From NCBI GenBank assembly GCA_016868455.1, contig VGGV01000011.1, forward strand, positions 1 through 64,000: a stretch of 64,000 bases of DNA. Reading direction: 5' to 3'. The notes beneath the pieces are model-generated. The model was not told the origin of the DNA and searched no databases. It saw only the letters and a list, made by a program, of their open reading frames with translations. Of this stretch, positions 51,732-60,206 are shown in pieces (position 1 is the first letter of the stretch; each line of letters begins with the position of its first letter). This stretch comes from Bacteroidota bacterium (lineage in GTDB: Bacteria > Bacteroidota > Bacteroidia > Chitinophagales > Chitinophagaceae). A program made the position numbers and the translations under genes.

Positions 51732-54122
51732 TCAGAATCCTTTCTTCTCTTTATCCTGCGCCCGCTGCATAGGATTGCCTGACTGGTTACCTCCCGCTCT
51801 TCTGCCTCCCTGTCCTTGTTTAAAGAGGGTGAACTTAGATGGTTCAGCAATGGTATTCCAGCCGTTGTTATTGGTGTTGATGTCGGCTGTTTCCCGGTAT
51901 GGATCCAGTTTGATGGAGGCTGCTTCTTTATCCTTGATGAAAGTTTTTACCACTTTATTTTCATTCAGTCTCCATACCTGCGCCGGTATGCGGTCAATTT
52001 CTTTGGTTCCGTCTTTATAAGTCCATTCAATAATTATTGGCATTACCAGGCCCCCTTTATTACTCAAGGTGAGTTCGTACATATTTTTATTGGCATATTT
52101 CTCCCTTTCTTCCTGGGTCAGCCCCTCGGGTTTGTTGCCCGGAATTCTTATTTCCAGCTTTGTGGTGTCGTAAGGCTCAAGCCCTCTTGCATATCTCCAG
52201 TAAAAATCACGGGTGGTGGTATCCCGGTCTGTTTCAAATACAATATTCCTGTCTTCCCGGTTCCTTATCTTGGAGATGTCATCAAAAGCGGACACTTGTG
52301 GTTTGTCGGCTGCTCTCTTTACCACGGTTTCTTTTGTTTCAGGCGCCGCTGCGTCAAGATCGGGTTTGGCATATTTTACTGTATCAAGTGAAATATCGCA
52401 AACTTCCGTGCTGTAGAACCATCCTCTCCAGAACCAGTCGAGGTCTTCCCCGCTGGCATCTTCCATGGTTCGGAAAAAATCTGCCGGCTCAGGATGTTTG
52501 AAAGCCCATCTTCTTGCATATTCTTTAAAAGCATAGTCAAACAGTTCACGGCCCATGATGGTTTCTCTTAAAATATTCAATCCTGTTGCAGGTTTGGAAT
52601 ATGCATTGGGGCCGAACTGAACTATATTCTCACTGTTGCTCATAATGGGCTCCAACTGGTCTTTTGGCAACTTCATATAATCAGTAATGTAAGCGGCAGG
52701 CCCGCGCCGGCTGGGAAATTTATTGTCCCAGAGTTCTTCTGCCAGGTATTCCACAAAAGTGTTCAGGCCTTCATCCATCCAGCTCCACTGGCGTTCATCA
52801 CTGTTGATGATCATAGGAAAGAAATTATGCCCCACTTCATGGATTATCACACCGAGCATTCCGTTCCGGGTGCCCTCGCTATAGGTACCATCTTTCTCCG
52901 TGCGGCCGAAGTTGAAACAGATCATCGGGTATTCCATTCCATTGGCGGCTTCAATACTTTGTGCAACCGGGTAAGGATAGGGGATGGTGAATTTGGAATA
53001 GGTTCTGATCGTATGTGCCACGGCTTTGGTGGAAAGTTTTCTGTACAGGCCATAGGCCTCTTTGCCGTAGCCGCTCATGCACAATACTTTTTTACCTTCT
53101 ACTTTAATCGCCATCGCATCCCATACAAATTTTCTGGATGAGCCCCAGGCAAAATCCCTTACATTGTCTGCTTTAAATATCCACGTCTTCTTCTTGTCGC
53201 TTTTTTGTTTCTCCGCGGCCTTGGCTTCTTCCAGTGTCACTATTTCTATTGGTTCAGCAGCCGTTTGCGCCTTGTTCCAGCGGGCCAGTTGGGCCGGGCT
53301 CAGCACTGCAGCAAAGTTCTGTCCTTCACCGGTGCTCATCACCACATGGTCGGTCGGAACTGTCATGGCCACTTTAAAGTTGCCGAAGGTGAGTGCAAAC
53401 TCCCCACGGCCGGTAAACTGCCCGTTTTGCCAGCCTTTGAAATCGCTGTACACACAAAGGCGGGGATACCATTGCGTCATGGTGAAAATATGGTTATCAT
53501 CATCAGGGAAAAATTCATAGCCACCACGGCCACCGCGGCTCATACGGTCAGGCAGTTTATAATTCCAGTCAAGATTGAAAACAAAACGCTGGCCGGGTTT
53601 TAATATGCCAGGAAGTTCCACCCGCATCATGGTCCTGTTGATGGTGTACTGAAGCGGTTTGCCGGCAGCATCCGTAAGTTTGGTAATGTTGAAACCATAA
53701 CCGTTATCGGATTTATTCTCCTGTGTCCGGTCAATCTGCTGCGGGCTCATGTTCCGCTGCATCGGGTTGCTGGTCTGGTAATTGGCATTGTTTACACTGC
53801 TGTGCTGGTTTTCATCGAGCTGCAGCCAGATAAAATTCAGTTCGTTGGGCGAGTTATTGAAATAGGTGACTGTTTCGCTGCCCGTGAGCTTCAGGTTTTT
53901 TTCATCGAGCTCACATTTGATGTCATAATCGCAGCGCTGCTGCCAGTATTTGGGGCCTGGTGCGCCGCTGGCCAGCCGGTACTCATTTGGGGTGGGAAAG
54001 ATGCTTCCCATTTGTTCAAACTTATTGCCATGGTTGCTGCCGGGATTATTCTGGATGTTTTGAGCAGGAGCTTTTGCTGCCAGGAAAATTATCGTCAGCA
54101 AGAAGAAAGAGAAACGTTTCAT
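51732..54122 (-). CDS. Secreted M1 family aminopeptidase, paralogue A
   Basis: A 796-residue zinc metallopeptidase. The start at 54122 (MKRFSFFLLTIIFLAAKAPAQ) gives a signal peptide; the longer frame adds 38 residues without sense. An N-terminal beta domain (WQQRCDYDIKCELDEKNLKLTGSETVTYFNNSP) precedes the catalytic domain with HEVGHNFFP and, about 18 residues later, NSDERQWSWMDEGLN, giving the HExxH-x18-E zinc site. The GAMEN motif is replaced by NGMEYPM. A C-terminal immunoglobulin-like part follows. It is a close tandem paralogue of the gene at 54334 and differs from it mainly in loops. Confidence 0.92.
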   Translation of the reverse strand: MKRFSFFLLTIIFLAAKAPAQNIQNNPGSNHGNKFEQMGSIFPTPNEYRLASGAPGPKYWQQRCDYDIKCELDEKNLKLTGSETVTYFNNSPNELNFIWLQLDENQHSSVNNANYQTSNPMQRNMSPQQIDRTQENKSDNGYGFNITKLTDAAGKPLQYTINRTMMRVELPGILKPGQRFVFNLDWNYKLPDRMSRGGRGGYEFFPDDDNHIFTMTQWYPRLCVYSDFKGWQNGQFTGRGEFALTFGNFKVAMTVPTDHVVMSTGEGQNFAAVLSPAQLARWNKAQTAAEPIEIVTLEEAKAAEKQKSDKKKTWIFKADNVRDFAWGSSRKFVWDAMAIKVEGKKVLCMSGYGKEAYGLYRKLSTKAVAHTIRTYSKFTIPYPYPVAQSIEAANGMEYPMICFNFGRTEKDGTYSEGTRNGMLGVIIHEVGHNFFPMIINSDERQWSWMDEGLNTFVEYLAEELWDNKFPSRRGPAAYITDYMKLPKDQLEPIMSNSENIVQFGPNAYSKPATGLNILRETIMGRELFDYAFKEYARRWAFKHPEPADFFRTMEDASGEDLDWFWRGWFYSTEVCDISLDTVKYAKPDLDAAAPETKETVVKRAADKPQVSAFDDISKIRNREDRNIVFETDRDTTTRDFYWRYARGLEPYDTTKLEIRIPGNKPEGLTQEEREKYANKNMYELTLSNKGGLVMPIIIEWTYKDGTKEIDRIPAQVWRLNENKVVKTFIKDKEAASIKLDPYRETADINTNNNGWNTIAEPSKFTLFKQGQGGRRAGGNQSGNPMQRAQDKEKKGF

Positions 54123-54333
54123 TTTATCTGTTTTTATAATGTGACTGCTAATTTTAAAGGGCGTCAAAACTACGGGAATTGGGCTAAAATAAGAGCTGTC
54201 CGTTGATGAGCGGCACCTCAACCCCATGGAATACATTGCTTTGGGATTTTCAGCCAGACATTTGCCCCCTCTCCACCTGAAGAGAGAACCAATGAAATGA
54301 CATTATTTACCAGATAATATTATTATGGCGGAT

Positions 54334-56718
54334 TCAGAATCCTTTTTTCTCCTTTGCTTTCTGCATCGGGTTTATACCGGGTGCCGGCTGTACATTTTGT
54401 TTTTGTTTGAACAGTTTGAACTTACCGGGCTCTTTAATGTTTCCGGCTGTATTGTTGCTTTCGTCAATATCGGCGGTCTCTTTGTAGGGATCAAGTTTTA
54501 TTGATTCCACTTCCTTATCCTTCATGAAAGTCTTCACCACATTCTTCTCATTCTTGCGCCATACCTGCGCCGGTATCCTTTCTATCTCTTTGGTGCCGTC
54601 CTTATATGTCCATTCCAGGATGATGGGCATTACCAATCCGCCCTTGTTTGTGAAGTATAACTCATAAAGATGTTTGCCTGCATATTTGGCTCTTCCTGCT
54701 TCATCCAGCGCTTCGGTTTGCGCCCTAACGGTCACGGGGTATTTGGTGGTGTCATATTTTTCCATTTCCCGGTCATATTTCCAGTAAAAATCACGGAGTG
54801 TGGTATCCTTATCTGTTTCAAATACAATGTTCTTGTCCTGCCGGTTCCTGATCTTGGAAAGATCTTCAAACTCATTTACGGATGGTTTTTGCAGTGATCT
54901 GAATACAACGGTGTCTCTTGTTTGTGCCGGCACAGCCGTTACATCCGGCACTGAATGCTTAACGGAATCAATAGATATATCGCAGGCTTCAATGCCATAG
55001 AACCAGCCTCTCCAGAACCAGTCCAGGTCTTCGCCGGTGGCATCTTCAATAGTGCGGAAGAAATCGGCCGGGGTGGGAGATTTAAACATCCATCTTCTTG
55101 AATATTCCCGGAAAGCATTGTCAAAAAATTCACGGCCTACAATGGTTTCCCGAAGTATGTTTAAACCTGCGGCGACTTTATCATAGGCGTTCGCACCAAA
55201 GTCGTTGATGTTCTCAGAATTGGTCATGATGGGTTCCAATTGGTCTTCGGGGAGTTTCATGTAATCGGTTATCTGAAATGGCGGGCCGCCGTCAGATGGG
55301 AATTTATTATCCCACAATTCCTGCGTCAGGTACTGCAAATAAGAGTTCAGTCCTTCGTCCATCCATGTCCACTGGCGTTCATCGCTGTTAACGATCATGG
55401 GGAAGAAGGTATGGCCCACTTCGTGGATGATAACAAGTATGGCTGCATTCTTTGCACCTTCTGTATAAGTACCGTCTTTTTCGGCACGGCCGGGGTTGAA
55501 AGAGATCATCGGGTATTCCATACCCTGATTGCCTTCCACACTGATGGCAACGGGATAAGGATATGGAAAGGAAAATTTAGAATAGGTACGCAATGTATGC
55601 GCCACTGCTTTGGTGGAATACTTGCTGTAGATGGGATAAGCCTCTTTGGCGTAATAACTCATGGCCATCACTTTCTTTCCTTCAATCATCACCGGCATAG
55701 CATCCCAGACAAAGCGGCGGGAGGAGGTCCAGGCAAAGTCGCGGACATTATCAGCTTTGTAGATCCATGTTTTTTTAGCGCTGTTGCTGGTTTTTTTAGA
55801 AGCATTTAATGCTTCATCCAATGTTACTATCTGCACAGGTTCTTTGGCTGTCTGGGCTTTTTGCCAGCGGGCCATTTGTGTGGTGTTTAGTGTTTGGGTA
55901 TAATTCTGGCATTCACCGGTGGAGCCTACTATATGATCGGCAGGCACTGTCATCTGCACTTTAAAGTTGCCGAAACAAAGAGTAAATTCACCCGTGCCGG
56001 TAAACTGGTGGTTTTGCCAGCCCTGGTCATCGCTGTAGCGGCAAAGACGGGGATACCATTGGGTGATCGTATAATTGTTATTGCCGTCCTCTGCAAAATG
56101 CTCATAACCGCCTCTTGCACCGCCAAAGCGGATAAAATCGCCCCGGTTGGCAATTTGATAGTTCCAGTCCACTTTAAAAACATATTTCTGCCCGGGTTTC
56201 AGCGACACGGGCAGGTCAACCTTCATCATGGTTTTATTGATGGTGTAGTTGAGAGGCTTGCCTGCAGCATCGGTGAGTTTCGTTATGTTTACGCCATATC
56301 CGTTATCAGTTCTTCTTTCTTCATAGCGATCAAGCATTTTATCTGTGGTCTGTGCAGGCATCCGGTTGGTGTTCTGGTAATTGGCATTATTTACTGCGCT
56401 GTGCTGGTTTTCGTCCAGCTGCATCCAGAAATAGGTAAGCACATCCGGTGAGTTGTTGAAATAAGTGATGATCTCACTGCCAAAGAGTTTATTATTGGCT
56501 TCATCGAGCTCACACCTGATATCGTAATCAACCCGTTGCTGCCAGTATTTGGCGCCCGGCGCCCCGCTGGCGGTACGCTGCTCATTTGGTGTGGGAAGAA
56601 TGGTTCCTAACTGCTCGAACCTGTTTCCGTGATTCGAGGCAGCGTTGTTCTGTATCTGTGCCTGCGCAGTTGCTATAAAACAGAACAACAACCCGCTTAG
56701 TGCATTTATTCTTTTCAT
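54334..56718 (-). CDS. Secreted M1 family aminopeptidase, paralogue B
   Basis: A 794-residue zinc metallopeptidase starting MKRINALSGLLFCFIATAQAQ (signal peptide). The zinc site is HEVGHTFFP and NSDERQWTWMDEGLN, with QGMEYPM as the substrate-end motif. The whole protein aligns with paralogue A by eye, including AAGKPLNYTINKTMMKVDLP and FYWKYDREMEKYDTTKY. The two genes are 211 bp apart in the same direction and clearly arose by tandem duplication. Downstream part of the module: HupE, DUF6702. Confidence 0.92.
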   Translation of the reverse strand: MKRINALSGLLFCFIATAQAQIQNNAASNHGNRFEQLGTILPTPNEQRTASGAPGAKYWQQRVDYDIRCELDEANNKLFGSEIITYFNNSPDVLTYFWMQLDENQHSAVNNANYQNTNRMPAQTTDKMLDRYEERRTDNGYGVNITKLTDAAGKPLNYTINKTMMKVDLPVSLKPGQKYVFKVDWNYQIANRGDFIRFGGARGGYEHFAEDGNNNYTITQWYPRLCRYSDDQGWQNHQFTGTGEFTLCFGNFKVQMTVPADHIVGSTGECQNYTQTLNTTQMARWQKAQTAKEPVQIVTLDEALNASKKTSNSAKKTWIYKADNVRDFAWTSSRRFVWDAMPVMIEGKKVMAMSYYAKEAYPIYSKYSTKAVAHTLRTYSKFSFPYPYPVAISVEGNQGMEYPMISFNPGRAEKDGTYTEGAKNAAILVIIHEVGHTFFPMIVNSDERQWTWMDEGLNSYLQYLTQELWDNKFPSDGGPPFQITDYMKLPEDQLEPIMTNSENINDFGANAYDKVAAGLNILRETIVGREFFDNAFREYSRRWMFKSPTPADFFRTIEDATGEDLDWFWRGWFYGIEACDISIDSVKHSVPDVTAVPAQTRDTVVFRSLQKPSVNEFEDLSKIRNRQDKNIVFETDKDTTLRDFYWKYDREMEKYDTTKYPVTVRAQTEALDEAGRAKYAGKHLYELYFTNKGGLVMPIILEWTYKDGTKEIERIPAQVWRKNEKNVVKTFMKDKEVESIKLDPYKETADIDESNNTAGNIKEPGKFKLFKQKQNVQPAPGINPMQKAKEKKGF

Positions 56719-56749
56719 GGCATTTTTTTATTGTATTTCATTTTAGTAG

Positions 56750-57328
56750 TTAAAAAGGAATTCTGTCCAGCGTCATTTTTAAACTTAGCCCAAAGGCTGC
56801 GGCAGATAAAAAAATCACCCAATCCCTCCGGTTTATCTTTAGTGTGCTGATGAGGAATTGAGCCAGCAGCAGCAATACTAACACCACCACTATCTGCCCG
56901 ACCTCAAGACCAAGGTTAAAACCCAGCAAGCTCCAGCCAATGCTCTGGTCGGATGCCAGCATGAATCGGATGGTGTTGGCAAAGCCCATTCCATGCACCA
57001 GGCCAAAAAACAGGGCCAGGAAATAATTGATGCGGATAGATTTTGGTGTGAATTTTTTCTGAAACAGGTTGGCAATAGCTGTAAGAACAATGGTCAACGG
57101 TATCAGAAACTCCACCCATTGACTGCTGAACCGGATGATATCAAACACACTCAGCGCCAGCGTAAGTGAATGGCCGATTGTGAAAGCGGTGACCAGTATC
57201 AGCACCTGTTTCCAGTCCTTCAGCAGATAAATAGCCACCAGTGCTGCAATAAATAGCTGATGGTCCAGTGCATCGGGGCTGATAATATGTTCCCAGCCAA
57301 GCCTGAAATAAAATCCGAGATCCTGCAT
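56750..57328 (-). CDS. HupE/UreJ family membrane protein
   Basis: A 192-residue inner-membrane protein with about six helices. LGWEHIISPDALDHQLFIAALV has the His/Asp motif of HupE/UreJ metal (nickel/cobalt) permeases; FTIGHSLTLALSV and LFFGLVHGMGFANTI add further His-containing helices. In Bacteroidota it commonly accompanies an M1 peptidase and a DUF6702 protein, as here (divergent DUF6702 at 57438). No urease or hydrogenase genes are near, so the metal role is uncertain. Confidence 0.88.
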   Translation of the reverse strand: MQDLGFYFRLGWEHIISPDALDHQLFIAALVAIYLLKDWKQVLILVTAFTIGHSLTLALSVFDIIRFSSQWVEFLIPLTIVLTAIANLFQKKFTPKSIRINYFLALFFGLVHGMGFANTIRFMLASDQSIGWSLLGFNLGLEVGQIVVVLVLLLLAQFLISTLKINRRDWVIFLSAAAFGLSLKMTLDRIPF

Positions 57329-57437
57329 CGTATTAAATCGGATCGCCGTCCTTACCGTTGTTAAATCCTTTAACGAATGGCCTGCTCAGAGTATAAATAT
57401 AATTCAGACTTTTGTAATCCCGAAAATTATTGTGCCA

Positions 57438-58055
57438 ATGGCTTTAATGTTCAATAAATGGTTTGGTTTAGCAGCATTTCCCCTTTTTTACCTGGTAAGC
57501 GGAGATTTCTGCCTTTCAGATGCCAGGTCCCCCCTTCGGAGGGCGGGCTTGTCCGCCGTAGCCTCTACCTTTGTTAAAACTTCACCCGATAAATTAGCGA
57601 AGGCGGAGGGGCTGCCTCACCCTTTTCATGTAAGTGTGATTGAGATCAATCATAATGCTGCCGACAAGACGCTGGAGATAAGCTGTAAGATTTTTACAGA
57701 CGATTTTGAGAAAGCGCTGGCAAAAAATTACAAAACAAAGGTGGACCTGATCAATCCCCCCGACAAAGCTAAAATGGATACGCTGGTAAAAAGATACCTG
57801 TTCAGTCATTTATCCATTAAGGCAAACGGGAAACCGGTACGATATAATTATCTGGGTTTTGAAAACGATCATGAAGCGGCTTACGGATATATTGAAGTAC
57901 CGGATGTGCCTTCGGTAAACAAGTTTGATATTTCCGCCAGCATCCTGTACGATATGTTCGATGACCAGATGAATATCTTTCATGTGATAGTGAGCGGCAA
58001 CCGGAAAAGTACCCGGCTGAATTATCCGGATAAGGAGACAGTGGTTAGTTTCTAG
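57438..58055 (+). CDS. DUF6702 family protein with an in-frame repeat insertion
   Basis: A 205-residue exported protein. The start at 57438 (ATG; a GTG lies 6 nt earlier) opens a signal peptide (ALMFNKWFGLAAFPLFYLVSG). The DUF6702 body begins HPFHVSVIEINHNAADKTLEISCKIFTDDFEKALAKNY, as in relatives. Between them lie about 30 extra residues (RSPLRRAGLSAVAS...KLAKAEGL) encoded by a palindromic repeat at 57527-57614. The frame is kept and no stop arises, so the protein may still be exported. The function of the family is unknown. Confidence 0.8.
   Translation: MALMFNKWFGLAAFPLFYLVSGDFCLSDARSPLRRAGLSAVASTFVKTSPDKLAKAEGLPHPFHVSVIEINHNAADKTLEISCKIFTDDFEKALAKNYKTKVDLINPPDKAKMDTLVKRYLFSHLSIKANGKPVRYNYLGFENDHEAAYGYIEVPDVPSVNKFDISASILYDMFDDQMNIFHVIVSGNRKSTRLNYPDKETVVSF
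57527..57614. repeat. REP-like palindromic element inside the DUF6702 gene
   Basis: CCCCCCTTCGGAGGG is followed by TCCGCCgtaGC (57552-57562) and, about 30 nt later, GCgaaGGCGGA (57597-57607), an inverted repeat with a loop of about 34 nt. The element is 88 nt long and is read in frame as about 30 codons. Confidence 0.7.
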
Positions 58056-58080
58056 TTGCTGGTTTCTGGCTTCGGATTGT
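58043..58080. repeat. 7-nt-period array at the 3' end of the DUF6702 gene
   Basis: AGTTTCT-AGTTGCT-GGTTTCT-GGCTTCG-GATTGTT runs through the stop codon of the gene (TAG at 58053-58055). It is the same heptamer-period architecture as the leader arrays but at a gene end, between convergent genes. Confidence 0.55.
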
Positions 58081-58160
58081 TTTTCGGATTTTATGAGTTT
58101 CTTCAAATAGAATGGAATCCCCACATCTCATGACCCAAAACCAATAATCCCAAACCATCC

Positions 58161-59456
58161 CTACTCCTCAATCTCTTCCTTCAACTCCTCACTCAGGGTT
58201 ACCAGCAGTTTATCTATCCGGTGGCCGTCCATGTCAAGCACTTCAATCTTAAAGCCTTTCCAGTTCAGTTTGTCGCCTGCTTTTGGTATTCGTTCCAGCT
58301 CATGCAGAATAAATCCGGCCAGGGTGTCAAAATCATGTTCACCTTCATTCATCCATTCCGTTTTTTCAAAACGGGTGAGAAAATCATAGAAGGGAATTTG
58401 CCCGTCCACCAGGTAAGTGCCGTCATCCCGCTTCCGGATTTCATATTCATCAATATCCGGCTGGGGCATTTCACCCACAATGGCTTCCAGGATGTCGTTC
58501 AGGGTAATCAGCCCGAGTATGCTTCCGTACTCATCCACAATAAAGGCGGAGTGAATTTTTGACTCTTTGAATTTTTCCAGCACCTGGTAGGCCGAGTTGT
58601 TTTCAGGAATGAACAGCGCCGGCTTCATAATATCCCGGAACAAAGTACTGTCAGGACTTACATACAGGGCTTTGATGGACACAACGCCTTTGATATTGTC
58701 AATTGTTCCGTTGCAGATAGGATAGGAGGAGTGCGGCTCCTGTAATATTTTTTCTTTGATCTTATCTTCCGTATCATTTAAGTTAAACCAGATGATATCA
58801 CTGCGATGTGTCATCAGCGAGGTGATGTTGCGGTCGCCAAGATGAAAAACCCTTTCGATGATTTCCTGTTCAGCTTCATCAATAGTACCTGCTTCAGTTC
58901 CTTCTGTGATGAGAGTTTTGATTTCTTCTTCGGTAACGGCATCTTCTTTCATACGCCGGATGTTGAAGATGCGGAAAAAGATATTGCTTGTTTTGCTCAG
59001 CAGCCATACAATGGGGTGAAATAACCTGGAAAAAAAACGCATCGGCCCTGCTACCGATTTTGCAATTTTTTCCGAGCGCAGCATCCCGATCCGTTTGGGT
59101 ATCAGCTCCCCAAAGATGATGGAGACAAAAGTGACTACAATAACGATGAGGGTAGTGGAGATGGCATCGGCATAGGGTCTGAACAGTTCCACCCTTTCAA
59201 TTACCGGCTGCAGGTCTTTGCTGAACCGCTCGCCGGAGTACACACCGGTGATGATAGAAATCAAAGTAATGCCGATCTGCACTGCCGAAAGAAAGGTTTC
59301 AGGGTGGTTGGACATTTCCAGCGCCAGCTTTGCTTTTTTGTCACCTCTTTCGGCCTGACTTTCCAGCCGGGCCTTGCGGGCTGATACCAGTGCTATTTCA
59401 GACATGGAAAAAAGGCCGTTCAGCAGAATGAGAAAGCCCAGGATGATAATGTCCAT
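58161..59456 (-). CDS. Hemolysin-family CNNM/CorC-type membrane protein with CBS domains
   Basis: A 431-residue protein. The N-terminal DUF21/CNNM domain (about 1-190) has three or four helices ([43 protein letters not shown]). Two CBS domains (about 210-330, e.g. MTHRSDIIWFNLNDT, HSAFIVDEYGSILGLITLNDILEAIVGE) follow, then a CorC_HlyC domain (about 340-430) with DGTYLVDGQIPFYDF and NWKGFKIEVLDMDGHRIDKL. The family moves or senses Mg2+. Its start overlaps the stop of the PAP2 gene by 1 nt (TAATG), so the two are coupled. Confidence 0.92.
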   Translation of the reverse strand: MDIIILGFLILLNGLFSMSEIALVSARKARLESQAERGDKKAKLALEMSNHPETFLSAVQIGITLISIITGVYSGERFSKDLQPVIERVELFRPYADAISTTLIVIVVTFVSIIFGELIPKRIGMLRSEKIAKSVAGPMRFFSRLFHPIVWLLSKTSNIFFRIFNIRRMKEDAVTEEEIKTLITEGTEAGTIDEAEQEIIERVFHLGDRNITSLMTHRSDIIWFNLNDTEDKIKEKILQEPHSSYPICNGTIDNIKGVVSIKALYVSPDSTLFRDIMKPALFIPENNSAYQVLEKFKESKIHSAFIVDEYGSILGLITLNDILEAIVGEMPQPDIDEYEIRKRDDGTYLVDGQIPFYDFLTRFEKTEWMNEGEHDFDTLAGFILHELERIPKAGDKLNWKGFKIEVLDMDGHRIDKLLVTLSEELKEEIEE

Positions 59457-60070
59457 TAAGATGAACCGGTTGATTGATGGGCGAAGATAGCAAATCCGAA
59501 CTGCTTGTTGAATAAGTGGCCGGTGGTAAGGCCAAACATCACTCCCAGTAAGGCTCCTGCCAGTACATCAAGCGGGTAATGCACACCTACATATACCTGT
59601 GCATAGGCAATAGAAGCAGCCCAGAAAAGACCCAGCCATGCCCACCTGCCGATGATATGCCGGAAAGTGATAAAGAAAAAAGCTCCCATGCCAAAATGGT
59701 TGGCGGCATGATTGGAAATAAAACTGTAGCCGCCGGCACAATCTTTCAGCACCATCCGCACATGCTGAAAAAACTCCGGATCGCGGCAGGGACGAAAGCG
59801 TTCAATATTATGCTTGAAAATATAAGTGCCTGTCATGTCTGTGAGGGAAACGGTACTAATAAACAGCAGCGACCACCACAAACCCTTTACTCCGAAATTA
59901 TACAGCACCAGCACAAGCAGAAAAACATAAAGGGGCGCCCAAACCTGGGAATTACGCAGCCATGGCATCAGGGCGTCAAACAGGGGATTAGCCCAGTCGC
60001 CGTTGATTTTTTCAAACAGGGCCCGGTCCCATTGAATAAGTGTGTTCCAGAAGGAAGCGACAAAATGCAT
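59456..60070 (-). CDS. PAP2-type phosphatase membrane protein
   Basis: A 204-residue inner-membrane enzyme of the lipid phosphatase/phosphotransferase family. The start at 60070 ([15 protein letters not shown]) is chosen; the longer frame runs through the upstream repeat array. Motifs: [27 protein letters not shown] and [15 protein letters not shown], equal to the KxxxxxxRP, SxxxNH and SRxxxxxHxxxD signature (Ser-Gln here in place of Ser-Arg). Substrates in the family are undecaprenyl pyrophosphate or lipid A phosphates. It is coupled to the CBS gene downstream. Confidence 0.88.
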   Translation of the reverse strand: MHFVASFWNTLIQWDRALFEKINGDWANPLFDALMPWLRNSQVWAPLYVFLLVLVLYNFGVKGLWWSLLFISTVSLTDMTGTYIFKHNIERFRPCRDPEFFQHVRMVLKDCAGGYSFISNHAANHFGMGAFFFITFRHIIGRWAWLGLFWAASIAYAQVYVGVHYPLDVLAGALLGVMFGLTTGHLFNKQFGFAIFAHQSTGSS

Positions 60071-60092
60071 GAATGCAAAAGTAAAGGATGGC

Positions 60093-60170
60093 TGGCCATA
60101 TAGGTTATATGGGTCATATTGGCCAGGGCAATCCATTTGACTTATATGACTAATATGACTTATTTGACCT
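60093..60170. repeat. Two 9-nt-period arrays in the divergent PAP2-sulfatase leader
   Basis: At 60093-60125 the minus strand reads AATATGACC-CATATAACC-TATATGGCC (upstream of the PAP2 gene). At 60134-60170 the plus strand reads TTTGACTTA-TATGACTAA-TATGACTTA-TTTGACCTT (upstream of the sulfatase gene). Each divergent gene thus has its own array of the same unit. Confidence 0.6.
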
Positions 60171-60206
60171 TATTTTGCGGACTACTGACCACGCAGCACC
60201 CCAGCC

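Noticed and set aside
56750-57328. Urease or hydrogenase accessory function of the HupE/UreJ gene
   Set aside because: No urease or hydrogenase genes are present; the family name alone does not support it.
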